Of a stretch of DNA of 64,000 nt, positions 17,912 to 26,876 are shown in pieces. The DNA comes from DATKNA01 sp963786765. Lineage in GTDB: Bacteria > Actinomycetota > Actinomycetes > Actinomycetales > Kineosporiaceae. A program made the translations under genes and the position numbers. The stretch spans positions 1 to 64,000 of the forward strand of contig CAWBAJ010000007.1 in NCBI GenBank assembly GCA_963786765.1, read 5' to 3'. The notes under the pieces were generated by a model, which worked only from the letters and a program-made list of their open reading frames with translations, ran no database searches and was not told the DNA's origin. Position 1 is the first letter of the stretch; each line of letters begins with the position of its first letter.

Positions 17912-19080
17912 CCGTGCCGAAGCTGGCCGCGGCCCCACTCACGGAGCCGGACCCGTCCCGGCCGCTGCTCGTCGTCGGGCCCTCGCTCGGTACCTCGGTG
18001 GAGGCCCTGTGGTCCGCGTGCTCCCGGCAACTCGCGGAGGCCTTTAGCGTGGTCGGCTGGGACCTCCCTGGCCACGGCCGTAGTGCCGCGGTCACGCAGC
18101 CGTTCACCGTCGCCGACCTCGCCGCCGGCGTCCTCGACGTCGTCGCGACGGTGCAGGCCGAGCGGGGCGAGCCCGGGGTCCCGTTCGCGTACGCCGGGGA
18201 CTCCCTCGGCGGCGCGGTGGGCCTCCAGCTCCTGCTCGACGTGCCCGGCCGGATCCGCGAGACGACGCTCGTGGCGACCGGCCCCCGGATCGGGACCCCG
18301 GAGAGCTGGCGGGAGCGGGCGGAACTGGTCCGGGTAGAGGGCACCGCCGCGCTCCTCGACAGCGCGCCCGCTCGCTGGTTCGCCCCCGGCTTCCCGCAGC
18401 GGAACCCCGCCGTCACCGACGCCCTGCTGGCGGACCTCGCCGGCGCGGACGACGAGAGCTACGCCCTCGCCTGCGAGGCGCTCGCGACCTTCGACGTCCG
18501 CCCCCAGCTCGACGACGTCGCCACGCCGGTCCTCGCCGTGGCCGGGCGGCACGACCCGGTCACCCCAGTCGCCGACCTGGCCGCCATCGCGGGGAGCGTG
18601 CGGCACGGGCGGCTGATCGTGCTGGACGACGCGGGGCACCTCGCACCCGCGGAGGCACCCGAGGCGGTCGCCGACCTCGTCCGGAGCTCCCGTGCGGACG
18701 ACCTCCGCAGCGCGGGCATCGCGGTCCGCCGCACGGTGCTGGGGGACGCCCACGTCGACCGCGCCGTGGCCTCCACCACCCCGTTCACCCGGGACTTCCA
18801 GGACTTCATCACCCGGTACGCGTGGGGGGCGGTCTGGACCCGGCCCGGCCTCGACCGGCGCAGCCGCTCGATCGTCACGCTGACGGCCCTCGCCGCGCTC
18901 GGCCACGAGCAGGAGCTCGCGATGCACGTCCGCGGCGCGCGGCGCAACGGCCTCAGCGACGAGGAGATCAAGGAAGTGCTGTTGCAGGTCGCGGTCTACG
19001 CGGGCGTCCCGGCCGCCAACACCGCGTTCCGGATCGCCCGGCGCGTCCTCGACGAGCTGGGCCAGGAGGAGTCGCCATGA
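17908..19080 (+). CDS. pcaL: Fused 3-oxoadipate enol-lactonase / 4-carboxymuconolactone decarboxylase
   Basis: Two pathway enzymes are joined in one 390-aa chain. Residues 1 to about 255 form an alpha/beta hydrolase (PcaD) with nucleophile Ser in AGDSLGGAVG, an acid in AGRHDPVTP and His in DDAGHLAP. Residues about 265-385 form the PcaC carboxymuconolactone decarboxylase domain (FTRDFQDFITRYAWGAVW, LAMHVRGARRNGLS, VYAGVPAANTAFRIA). The fusion is a known actinobacterial feature (PcaL of Rhodococcus and Streptomyces). It overlaps pcaB and pcaF by four bases each. Confidence 0.95.
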   Translation: MTVPKLAAAPLTEPDPSRPLLVVGPSLGTSVEALWSACSRQLAEAFSVVGWDLPGHGRSAAVTQPFTVADLAAGVLDVVATVQAERGEPGVPFAYAGDSLGGAVGLQLLLDVPGRIRETTLVATGPRIGTPESWRERAELVRVEGTAALLDSAPARWFAPGFPQRNPAVTDALLADLAGADDESYALACEALATFDVRPQLDDVATPVLAVAGRHDPVTPVADLAAIAGSVRHGRLIVLDDAGHLAPAEAPEAVADLVRSSRADDLRSAGIAVRRTVLGDAHVDRAVASTTPFTRDFQDFITRYAWGAVWTRPGLDRRSRSIVTLTALAALGHEQELAMHVRGARRNGLSDEEIKEVLLQVAVYAGVPAANTAFRIARRVLDELGQEESP

Positions 19081-20273
19081 CCGGCACGAGCCAGGCCTAC
19101 GTGTACGACGCCGTCCGGACGCCCTTCGGGCGGTTCAGCGGAGCGCTGGCACAGGTGCGGCCCGACGACCTGGCGGCGCTCACGCTGCGCGCCGTGCTCG
19201 ACCGGTGCTCCGGGCTCGACCCGGCCGCCGTCGACGAGGTGCTCCTCGGCAACGCCAACGGCGCCGGCGAGGACAACCGCAACGTGGCCCGGATGGTCTC
19301 GCTGCTCGCGGGGCTGCCGGTGTCGGTGCCCGGCTCGACGGTCAACCGGCTCTGCGGGTCGAGCCTGGACGCCGCCATGACCGGCTCCCGGATGATCGAG
19401 ACAGGCGACGCCGGCGTCGTCCTGACCGGTGGGGTGGAGTCGATGACCCGGGCGCCGTGGGTGCTGCCCAAGCCCGACCGGCCGTTCCCGGCCGGCAACG
19501 TGACCGCCGTCTCCACCACCCTGGGCTGGCGTCTGGTCAACCCGCGCATGCCCGCCGAGTGGACGGTCTCGCTCGGCGAGGCGAACGAGCAGCTGCGCGA
19601 GCGCCTCGGCATCTCCCGGGAACGGCAGGACGAGTTCGCGGCTGGTTCCCACCAGCGGGCCGCCCGAGCCTGGGACGACGGCTTCTACGACGACCTCACC
19701 GTCGCCGTGCCCGGCACCGACCTCGGCCGCGACGAGAGCATCCGCCCGGGCAGCACGCCCGCCACGCTGGCGGGGCTGAAGCCGTCGTTCCGCCCGGACG
19801 GCACCATCACCGCCGGCAACGCCTCCCCGCTCAACGACGGCGCCTCCGCGGTCCTGCTCGGCTCGCAGGCCGCCGCCGACACCATCGGCCGCGACCCGCT
19901 GGCGCGCATCGCCGGTCGCGGCTCGCACGCCCTGGCCCCGCAGGACTTCGGAATCGCGCCCGTCGAGGCAGCGAACCGCGCCCTCGACCGCGCGGGCATC
20001 GGCTGGGGGGACGTCGGCGCAGTGGAGCTCAACGAGGCGTTCGCCGTGCAGTCCCTCGCCTGCATCGACGCCTGGAAGATCGACCCGGACATCATCAACG
20101 CCCGCGGCGGGGCGATCGCCATCGGGCACCCGCTCGGCGCCTCCGGCGGCCGCGTCCTCGGCACCCTCGCCAAGCGCCTGCGCGAGGAGCGGGTCCGCTG
20201 GGGGGTGGCGGCCATCTGCATCGGCGTGGGGCAGGGACTGGCCGTCGTGCTCGAGAACCAAGACGCCGCATGA
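19077..20273 (+). CDS. pcaF: 3-Oxoadipyl-CoA thiolase
   Basis: This thiolase of 398 aa cleaves 3-oxoadipyl-CoA to succinyl-CoA and acetyl-CoA, the last step of the pathway. The acyl-accepting Cys93 lies in VNRLCGSSLDAA, the His is in GHPLGASGG and the second Cys in CIGVGQG. It is translationally coupled to both neighbours by ATGA overlaps. Placing pcaF before pcaIJ is consistent with an operon for complete conversion to central metabolites. Confidence 0.95.
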   Translation: MTGTSQAYVYDAVRTPFGRFSGALAQVRPDDLAALTLRAVLDRCSGLDPAAVDEVLLGNANGAGEDNRNVARMVSLLAGLPVSVPGSTVNRLCGSSLDAAMTGSRMIETGDAGVVLTGGVESMTRAPWVLPKPDRPFPAGNVTAVSTTLGWRLVNPRMPAEWTVSLGEANEQLRERLGISRERQDEFAAGSHQRAARAWDDGFYDDLTVAVPGTDLGRDESIRPGSTPATLAGLKPSFRPDGTITAGNASPLNDGASAVLLGSQAAADTIGRDPLARIAGRGSHALAPQDFGIAPVEAANRALDRAGIGWGDVGAVELNEAFAVQSLACIDAWKIDPDIINARGGAIAIGHPLGASGGRVLGTLAKRLREERVRWGVAAICIGVGQGLAVVLENQDAA

Positions 20274-20968
20274 GGCCGACCGTGATGCACGACCCGGACG
20301 CCGCCGTCGCAGGGATCGAGGACGGCGCTACCGTCCTCATCGGCGGGTTCGGGACGGCGGGGCAGCCCATCGAGCTGATCGACGCCCTGCGACGCAGCGG
20401 CGTCAAGGACCTCACCGTCGTCAACAACAACGCCGGGAACGGCTCCACCGGGCTCGCGGCGCTGCTCGCGGCCGGGCAGGTCCGCAAGATCGTCTGTTCG
20501 TTCCCCCGACAGGCCGACTCCTACGTTTTCGACGAGCTCTACCGGGCCGGCAGGATCGAGCTGGAGCTCGTGCCGCAGGGCAACCTCGCGGAGCGTCTGC
20601 GGGCGGCCGGGGCGGGCATCGGCGCGTTCTACACCCCGACCGGCGTGGGGACGCTGCTCGCCGAAGGGAAGGAACGCCGGACGATCGACGGCCGCGACTA
20701 CGTGCTCGAGTACCCGCTGCGCGCCGATGTCGCGTTGGTCAAGGCGCACCGCGCGGACACGATGGGCAATCTCGTCTACCGCAAGACCGCCCGGAACTTC
20801 GGTCCGGTCATGGCGATCGCCGCGACACTGACCGTCGTCCAGGTCGCGGAGATCGTGCCCGCCGGCGCCCTGGACCCGGAGGCGGTCGTGACCCCCGGGA
20901 TCTTCGTCGACCGGCTCGTCGCCTGCGCCAGCAGCACCCCGCTCGTCGCCCGGGGCGCGGCCGGGTGA
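20270..20968 (+). CDS. pcaI: 3-Oxoadipate CoA-transferase subunit A
   Basis: The alpha subunit (232 aa) transfers CoA from succinyl-CoA to 3-oxoadipate. The family glycine-rich motif appears as VLIGGFGTAGQPIELI, followed by VVNNNAGNG and RADVALVKAHRADTMGNLVYR. ATG 20270 overlaps the pcaF stop; ATG 20285 is a less likely alternative. It overlaps pcaJ by four bases (GTGA). Confidence 0.93.
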   Translation: MRPTVMHDPDAAVAGIEDGATVLIGGFGTAGQPIELIDALRRSGVKDLTVVNNNAGNGSTGLAALLAAGQVRKIVCSFPRQADSYVFDELYRAGRIELELVPQGNLAERLRAAGAGIGAFYTPTGVGTLLAEGKERRTIDGRDYVLEYPLRADVALVKAHRADTMGNLVYRKTARNFGPVMAIAATLTVVQVAEIVPAGALDPEAVVTPGIFVDRLVACASSTPLVARGAAG

Positions 20969-21645
20969 CGCGCTTGGTGGAGCACGTCGACCGCGGGCCA
21001 CTGGACCGGCGGGAGATGGCCCGACTCGTGGCCGGCGACATCCCTCCGGGTGCCTACGTGAACCTCGGGATCGGTCAGCCCACCTCCGTGGCCGACTATC
21101 TCCAGTCCGAGCAAGGGGTCGTGCTGCACACCGAGAACGGCATGCTCGGAATGGGGCCCGCTGCCCGGGGCGACGAGGTCGACCCCGATCTCATCAACGC
21201 GGGCAAGATCCCGGTGACCGAACTGGCCGGCTGCTCGTACTTCCACCACGCCGACTCCTTCGCCATGATGCGCGGCGGACACCTCGACGTGTGCGTGCTC
21301 GGAGCCTTCCAGGTCTCGGCTCAGGGCGACCTCGCCAACTGGCACACGGGCGAGCCTGACGCCATTCCCGCCGTTGGCGGAGCCATGGACCTCGCCACAG
21401 GAGCCAAGGACGTCTTCGTTCTGATGTCGCTCTTCGCCCGCGACGGGTCTCCCAAGCTCGTGCCGCGGTGCACCTACCCGCTCACCGGCGTCCGCTGCGT
21501 CACCCGCGTCTACACGGACTACGCCGTCTTCCTCATCGGTGGCGGCGAGGTGCGGGTGCGCGAGACCTACGGGATCCGCTTGGCGGAGCTCCAGGCCCGG
21601 CTGTCGATCGACCTCCGGAGCACTGACCCCGCGCGGCGCCGGTGA
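20965..21645 (+). CDS. pcaJ: 3-Oxoadipate CoA-transferase subunit B
   Basis: The beta subunit (226 aa) carries the catalytic glutamate in HTENGMLGMGP. It has YVNLGIGQPT at the N-terminus and VTRVYTDYAVF near the end. It is the last gene of the operon. Its final seven to eight codons (ending RSTDPARRR) appear to be read from the antisense of a truncated SDR gene, so the natural 3' end was probably replaced by a recombination event. The core enzyme is intact. Confidence 0.93.
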   Translation: MTRLVEHVDRGPLDRREMARLVAGDIPPGAYVNLGIGQPTSVADYLQSEQGVVLHTENGMLGMGPAARGDEVDPDLINAGKIPVTELAGCSYFHHADSFAMMRGGHLDVCVLGAFQVSAQGDLANWHTGEPDAIPAVGGAMDLATGAKDVFVLMSLFARDGSPKLVPRCTYPLTGVRCVTRVYTDYAVFLIGGGEVRVRETYGIRLAELQARLSIDLRSTDPARRR

Positions 21646-21679
21646 CGACCACCACCTTGCCGCCCACGCGTCCCGTCAT
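21623..21679 (-). pseudogene. 5' fragment of an SDR gene cut off by pcaJ
   Basis: The ATG at 21679 overlaps the stop of the hydrolase gene (ATGA) and opens a typical SDR N-terminus: MTGRVGGKVVVVTGAARGQ, the TGxxxGxG nucleotide-binding start. After Gln the similarity ends abruptly and the DNA is the end of pcaJ. Only 19 codons remain. It marks the junction where the pca operon and the meta-cleavage cassette were joined. Confidence 0.6.
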
Positions 21680-22650
21680 GACCGGGTCTCCCGCTTCCGC
21701 GACCGTGGCCGGGGTCGGGCCGGCTGTACCGGCGGCAGCTCGAGGCCCGGCACCACTCTGTTCCGGATCGTGCCGATCCCCTCGACGGTCATCTCGACGA
21801 CATCGCCCGGCTGCAGGGGCGGAGGTTCCAGGCGCCCACGGCGTCCCCAGAGCTCGGCCAAGGCGCCGCCGTTCCCGCAGGTACCCGAGCCGAGGACGTC
21901 GCCGGCGCGCACCCATGTGCCCCGGGAGGCGTAGGCGATGAGCTCCTCGAACGGCCAGCCCATGTTCGAGAGGAGGTCCTGCCCGATCTCCACGTCGTTG
22001 ACCGACACGCGCATGTCGAGGGCGAGGAAGCCGTCGCCGTCCCGGTAGGGCTCGAGCTCGTCGGCGGTGACCAGCCACGGCCCGAGCGTCGAGGCCGAGT
22101 CCTTGCCCTTGGCGGGCCCCAGGTTGACCTTCATCTCGCGGGACTGCAGATCCCGGGCGGACCAGTCGTTGAGGATCGTGTAGCCGAACACGTGGTCGCG
22201 GGCCTGCTCCGGGGTCAGCGAGGCACCGTCGCGTCCCACGACCGCGGCGACCTCGAGCTCGAAGTCGAACCGGGTCGAGCCGGGCGGCACCGGAACGTCG
22301 TCGAACGGGCCGACCAGCGAGTACGGGTTCGTGAAGTAGAAGGTGGGCGCCTCGCACCACTCGGGTGCGACCCCGCCGACGCCGTCGATGCTCTTCCGGA
22401 CCCCCTCGACGTGTTCCTCGAAGGCGACGAAGTCGCGCACCGTCGGCGGCTGCAGGGGCGGGAGCAGCCGGACGGTGTCCAACGGGGTGGCGCTGTTCTC
22501 CAGCGCGGCGGCGCCGGCGTCGAGCGCGGCCGGAAGGCCGGCGCGCACGAGGTCGAGCACGGTGACGCCGGGCAGCAGCTGGTGGAGCCCCTCGTCGCTG
22601 ACGGTTCCGGCGTACGTCTGCCCGTCGACGTCGAACGTGGCGAACATCAT
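21676..22650 (-). CDS. Fumarylacetoacetate hydrolase family protein
   Basis: This 324-aa protein has an N-terminal extension (about residues 1-70) and the FAH fold. Metal-binding carboxylates can be placed in FDFELEVAAVVG, followed by GYTILNDWSARDLQ and KGKDSASTLGPWLV. The C-terminal SGTCGNGG and LQPGDVVEMTVEGIGTIRN are typical. The family includes acylpyruvate hydrolases and meta-cleavage hydratases/decarboxylases. It follows an extradiol dioxygenase gene, so it probably hydrolyses or isomerises a ring-cleavage product. Substrate is unknown. Confidence 0.88.
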   Translation of the reverse strand: MMFATFDVDGQTYAGTVSDEGLHQLLPGVTVLDLVRAGLPAALDAGAAALENSATPLDTVRLLPPLQPPTVRDFVAFEEHVEGVRKSIDGVGGVAPEWCEAPTFYFTNPYSLVGPFDDVPVPPGSTRFDFELEVAAVVGRDGASLTPEQARDHVFGYTILNDWSARDLQSREMKVNLGPAKGKDSASTLGPWLVTADELEPYRDGDGFLALDMRVSVNDVEIGQDLLSNMGWPFEELIAYASRGTWVRAGDVLGSGTCGNGGALAELWGRRGRLEPPPLQPGDVVEMTVEGIGTIRNRVVPGLELPPVQPARPRPRSRKRETRS

Positions 22651-22666
22651 CGGCGTCCGATCCCGG

Positions 22667-23605
22667 TCAGACCGGCGGAGCCTGGAAGAGGCCCTTGTCC
22701 GGGTCGTTGAAGGACTTCTTGGCGACGAACTCGTTCATCGCGTTGGCGGTGCCCCACTGGTCGCTGACCTCGGGATTGCTGAAGTCGTAGACGTGGGGGT
22801 GCCACGAGTCCTCGTCGACCTGTTCGAGCTCGGTCGTGTACTCGACGGTGTTGCCGTGCGGGTCGAGGAAGTAGCTGAAGGTGTTGTTGCCGGCCAGGTG
22901 CCGGCCCGGGCCCCAGATCTTCTCGACCCCGGCCCGCAGCAGCCGGCCGGTGCCGCGCATGTACTCGTCGATCCCGCGCATCTCGAAGGAGGCGTGGTGC
23001 AGGGCGGGGTGCGGACCGCGAGCGATGGCCATGCTGTGGTGCCACGCATTGATCCGCATGAACCACATCATTTCCCCCATCCGCGGGTGCATCAGGGTGT
23101 CCGAGAGCGCGAAGGCGAGGTGCTTCTCGTAGAAGGCGCGCGTGCCCTCGGGATCGGCGGAGTTGATGACGACGTGCGAGAGGCGGACGGGAATGGACTC
23201 GCCCTCCTCGATCTTGCGGTGCTGCCTGACGGCCACCTCGGAGCTGATCTCGACGGTGCGGCCCTCGTTGTCGAAGAACCGGAATCCGTACCCTCCCCCG
23301 GGGGTCTGCAGGTCCTTCGGCTCGTGGACGAGCCGGACGCCGTCCCGGCCGAGCTGCTCCGCGAGCGTGTCGACGGCTGCCGAGTTTGCGGCGCCGAAGG
23401 CGATGAGGTCGATCCGCTTGTCCGGCGACTGGCGCAGCCGGACGACGTACTGCTCAGGTGACCCCTCCGCCGCCAGGAAGCTCAAGCCGGAGTCCTCGTG
23501 CTCCGCGCTCAGGCCCCAGGTGTTGGTGAAGAAATCGAGCTGCTTGCCGAAGTCCGGCACGGCCAGGTCGACGTGCCGCAGGTGGGTGATGAGACGGTCG
23601 GGCAT
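22667..23605 (-). CDS. Extradiol ring-cleavage dioxygenase (VOC type I)
   Basis: This two-module vicinal-oxygen-chelate dioxygenase has about 312 aa. The second module supplies the iron ligands: His in RLSHVVINS, His in PALHHASFEM and Glu in HGNTVEYTTE. The first module (LITHLRHVDLAVPDF) is non-catalytic. ATG 23605 is chosen; a GTG lies directly before it. Members cleave catechols next to the hydroxyls. The cassette of monooxygenase, dioxygenase and FAH hydrolase on one strand suggests a meta pathway for a hydroxylated aromatic acid. Confidence 0.88.
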   Translation of the reverse strand: MPDRLITHLRHVDLAVPDFGKQLDFFTNTWGLSAEHEDSGLSFLAAEGSPEQYVVRLRQSPDKRIDLIAFGAANSAAVDTLAEQLGRDGVRLVHEPKDLQTPGGGYGFRFFDNEGRTVEISSEVAVRQHRKIEEGESIPVRLSHVVINSADPEGTRAFYEKHLAFALSDTLMHPRMGEMMWFMRINAWHHSMAIARGPHPALHHASFEMRGIDEYMRGTGRLLRAGVEKIWGPGRHLAGNNTFSYFLDPHGNTVEYTTELEQVDEDSWHPHVYDFSNPEVSDQWGTANAMNEFVAKKSFNDPDKGLFQAPPV

Positions 23606-23629
23606 CACGGGTGTCCTTGATCGGTCGGG

Positions 23630-24451
23630 TCAGGCGGGCTGGCGAAGGAGTTCGGTCACGCTGTGCATCAGGCCGGGGACGTCGCCCTGGACGCGGTCGA
23701 GCAGCCATTGACCGAGCTGGTTGGAGGCGTCGACGACGGTCTGGGCGCGCTCGAAGCGGCGGTCGTGGAAGACGTCCCAGAGCTCGGCGTCGACGGCGTC
23801 ACGCGAGAGCAGCAGCTCGGCGAGGACGGCGGCGTCCTCCAGCGCCTGCGCGGCGCCCTGCGCGATCGTGGGGGGGCAGGAGTGAGCGGCGTCGCCGATC
23901 AGGACCACACGACCCCGGTTCCAGGGCACCGGCAGGACGTGGGTCTCGAACCAGGTGTAGTTCACCCGGGACGGGTCCGTCAGCGTGGCGCGGATGTCGT
24001 CCCATGGACCGTGGTACGCCTGGGAGAGCTCGCGCATCGTGGCGAGCTGCTCCTCCGGGCCCAGCGTCGAGCGGTCCTGCGCCGGCTCCACGATGTAGGC
24101 GTAGAGCGAGTCCTCGCCGGTCGGGCAGTAGCCGGCGATGTAGGACGGGCCCCCGTAGTAGAGATCGGTGCGGGTGATGCTGGCAGGGCGGGGACCGAAA
24201 GCACGCCAGATGCCCATGCCCGTGGAGCGGGTCTCGAGGTTGATACCGAGTGCCCGCCGCGTCCAGGAGCGGATGCCGTCGGCCCCGACGACGAGGTCGT
24301 ACCGGCCGGTCGAACCGTCCGAGAACGTGAGCTCCACGCCACGGTCGTCCTGCGTCAGGTCGGTGAACGTCGTGCCGAACCGGAGCTTGGCACCGGCGGA
24401 CTGGGCTCGCTCGAGCAGGATCCTGGCCAGGTCGGGACGCACAGCAGGCAT
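23630..24451 (-). pseudogene. FAD-dependent aromatic monooxygenase, N-terminus missing
   Basis: The 273 aa seen cover the C-terminal two thirds of a PHBH-fold hydroxylase: RPDLARILLERAQSAGAKL, the DG motif YDLVVGADGIRSWTRR, and GRVVLIGDAAHSCPP (GD motif). The N-terminal FAD strand with GxGxxG, about 110 residues, is absent. Upstream DNA in the same frame does not resemble this family. The gene was probably cut by the same rearrangement that placed unrelated DNA at 24452. A shortened product from ATG 24451 could not bind FAD normally. Confidence 0.75.
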
Positions 24452-24799
24452 CCTCTTGGGCTTGGTCGCCCGTCGCTACGACAGCGGCCGCGCTCGACGC
24501 CCTCCTCCGCGGCAGCAGCGGCACCGGCAGCGGGCCAGCACGGCACCGGGGCAGGCGGCAGGCCGGCCGTTGACCTGACTCGTGCCACCAGGAAGATCGA
24601 CGTCTAACTAACGGCATGGTTGTGAGCTGTGTTTCACATGTATTCACGTCGCCGTTGGGGCGCTAGTCTGTATGCGGAGCCGCTGTGGCAGCGCCAGCAA
24701 TCACGCCGCGCGGTGTCTGCTGGTCCTTGCCTGCTTGCGGTCATGATGCTGCCATGCCGGCGAGCGAGCGAGCTGATCGTTAGATGATGGGGGCGCGCG
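24452..24799. other. Junction region, no gene seen
   Basis: About 350 bases upstream of the truncated monooxygenase and before the repeat-protein gene. No protein family is recognisable. A more AT-rich patch at about 24600-24680 (CTAACTAACGGCATGG, GTTTCACATGTATTCACG) could contain the promoter for the downstream repeat-protein genes. Confidence 0.3.
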
Positions 24800-25123
24800 A
24801 TGGGCAACCCAACAGAGAAGCCGTCGACAGCTCCAGCCACAGCCAGGAGCCTGGCGGCTGAAGGAGTGGCCGGGACAGCGTCGTCGGAGGGGCAGGGCGA
24901 GCAGCCCTTCGCCACCGGCGTCTCCCACCCGCAACCACCCCAGCCCGGCGCCATCCCCACGACCACGTGGTCCTACGAGCAGGGCGAGCAGCCCTTCGCC
25001 ACCGGCGTCTCCCACCCGCAACCACCCCAGCCCGGCGCCATCCCCACGACCACGTGGTCCCACGAGCAGGGCGAGCAGCCCTTCGCCACCGGCGTCTCCC
25101 ACCCGCAACCACCCCAGCGCTGA
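24800..25123 (+). CDS. Small repeat protein with three 29-residue repeats
   Basis: The 107-aa product has a 30-residue Ala/Thr-rich leader-like N-terminus followed by nearly perfect repeats of QGEQPFATGVSHPQPPQ plus PGAIPTTTWS(Y/H)E. The third repeat is cut after HPQPPQR. It has no signal peptide, no Cys and no membrane segment, and I do not recognise a family. It lies 103 bases before, and on the same strand as, a metalloprotease-like gene. The identical spacing of repeats and a leader-like start could fit a multi-core modified-peptide precursor, but no modification enzyme is adjacent. A structural low-complexity protein is an equal possibility. Confidence 0.5.
   Translation: MGNPTEKPSTAPATARSLAAEGVAGTASSEGQGEQPFATGVSHPQPPQPGAIPTTTWSYEQGEQPFATGVSHPQPPQPGAIPTTTWSHEQGEQPFATGVSHPQPPQR
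24893..25117 (+). repeat. Three tandem 87-base coding repeats
   Basis: Units begin with CAGGGCGAGCAGCC at 24893, 24980 and 25067, exactly 87 bases (29 codons) apart. Copies are almost identical at the base level (TAC versus CAC at one codon), which indicates recent duplication or gene conversion. The third is partial. Confidence 0.85.
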
Positions 25124-25226
25124 TTCCGCAAGAGAAGGTCTCGAACCGGCGCCGGGCAAAGCACCCGCCGCGCCCCGCAGCACGTCCAACGGACACCTTG
25201 GCGAACTCCGCGAGGAGGGAACAGCC

Positions 25227-26876
25227 TTGATCATCAACCCTACGTTCACGGCGAACTTCAACACCAACTTCGGCGCCAACGCGGCGGCCGCACGAGCCGC
25301 CTGGCAAGCCGCGGCACAGGTCTTCACGAGCCATTTCTCGGACAACATCAACATCAACATCACGGTGGATGCCGTTGCGGGAACAGCAGTCTTCGGGCAG
25401 AGCAACACTTTCCTCGAGTCCATCTCCTACGCTGATCTGCTTGCCAGGTTCACTGCAGACGCGAAGACGGCGGACGATCAAGATCGCGATCGGCCCGAGG
25501 GTTCCATGTCCGCCGCCGATCCCACGAACGGCACCGGAACCTGGTGGTTGACAAGAGCTCAAGCCAAAGCGCTCGGAGATATCCCCGACGATCTGTCCCA
25601 GGACGGCACCACCACCTTCGGCGCCGGGAACCCCTTCACCTTCTCCGGCGCGATCGCCGCGGGAACATATGACTTCCAGGGCGTCGCCGCCCACGAGATC
25701 TCCGAGGTCATCGGCCGCCTCGGTCTGTCGGGCGGAACGGTGGGCACCACGGCCAATTCGTTCAGCCTGATCGACAACTTCTCATACACGGGCCCGGGCA
25801 CGAAGGGTCTCCGCGGCGGCCCCGGGCAACAACTTCTCGATGGACAACGGGGTCACGCTGCTCAAGTTGTTCAATGATCCCACCGTGAACAGCCTCGATT
25901 CCAGGGACTGGGCGCCGGGCACCAACGATTCGTTCAATCAGTTCAGCTCCCCGGCGTGGTGAATGCCGTCTCCGCCGTCGACCTGCAGCTCATGGATGTG
26001 CTCGGGTACGACTTCACCGACCAGGCGATTGCCTGGGGGCCCAGCATCCAGTACGACACCGGCGGCCCCAACGCCGTCGCCCTCGACGAGCACGGCAACG
26101 CGGTCGAGGTCCACGTCGGCACCAACCGACTCTTCTACCGCGTCGGCACCGTGGACTTCGCCAACCAGAGGATCAACTGGGGGCCCAGCATCCAGTACGA
26201 CACCGGCGGCCCCAACGCCGTCGCCCTCGACGACCACGGCAACGCGGTCGAGGTCCACGTCGGCACCAACCGACTCTTCTACCGCGTCGGCACCGTGGAC
26301 TTCGCCAACCAGAGGATCAACTGGGGGCCCAGCATCCAGTACGACACCGGCGGCCCCAACGCCGTCGCCCTCGACGACCACGGCAACGCGGTCGAGGTCC
26401 ACGTCGGCACCAACCGACTCTTCTACCGCGTCGGCACCGTGGACTTCGCCAACCAGAGGATCAACTGGGGGCCCAGCATCCAGTACGACACCGGCGGCCC
26501 CAACGCCGTCGCCCTCGACGACCACGGCAACGCGGTCGAGGTCCACGTCGGCACCAACCGACTCTTCTACCGCGTCGGCACCGTGGACTTCGCCAACCAG
26601 AGGATCAACTGGGGGCCCAGCATCCAGTACGACACCGGCGGCCCCAACGCCGTCGCCCTCGACGACCACGGCAACGCGGTCGAGGTCCACGTCGGCACCA
26701 ACCGACTCTTCTACCGCGTGGCGACCGTCGAGTTCGCCAACCAGACGATTGCCTGGGGGCCCAGCATCCAGTACGACACCGGCGGCCCCAACGCCGTCGC
26801 CCTCGACGAGCACGGCAACGCGGTCGAGGTCCACGTCGGCACCAACCGACTCTTCTACCGGGTTGTGCATGTGTAG
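25227..26876 (+). pseudogene. NF038122-like metalloprotease with six C-terminal repeats (frameshifted)
   Basis: TTG 25227 follows GGAGGG. Residues 1-200 resemble the NF038122-type metalloprotease: FTANFNTNF start, ININITVDAV strand and the zinc motif VAAHEISEVIGRLG at about residues 153-166. The frame changes near 25815; the next frame reads NNFSMDNGVTLLKLFNDP and DLQLMDVLGYDF after a second change near 25955, and then runs through six 48-residue repeats to 26876. The repeat core is WGPSIQYDTGGPNAVALD(D/E)HGNAVEV plus HVGTNRLFYRVGTV. Six blades of about 48 residues would fit a tectonin or fucolectin-like beta-propeller (inference). No signal peptide is visible. Confidence 0.65.
26034..26876 (+). 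repeat. Six tandem 144-base coding repeats
   Basis: Units starting TGGGGGCCCAGCATCCAG occur at 26034, 26178, 26322, 26466, 26610 and 26754, exactly 144 bases apart. Middle units are essentially identical; the first and last differ mainly in a few codons (GAGCACGGC for GACCACGGC). The final unit is truncated by the stop. Such identity implies recent expansion or continuing homogenisation. Confidence 0.9.

Noticed and set aside
21533..22360. A full-length SDR gene on the minus strand
   Set aside because: Only the first 19 codons match an SDR; the rest of the frame is antisense to pcaJ, and its upstream part is a shadow of the FAH gene.
26034..26876. A CRISPR-like or satellite array with 144-base periodicity
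   Set aside because: The units are contiguous, in frame and code for a repeated protein unit; there are no spacers.
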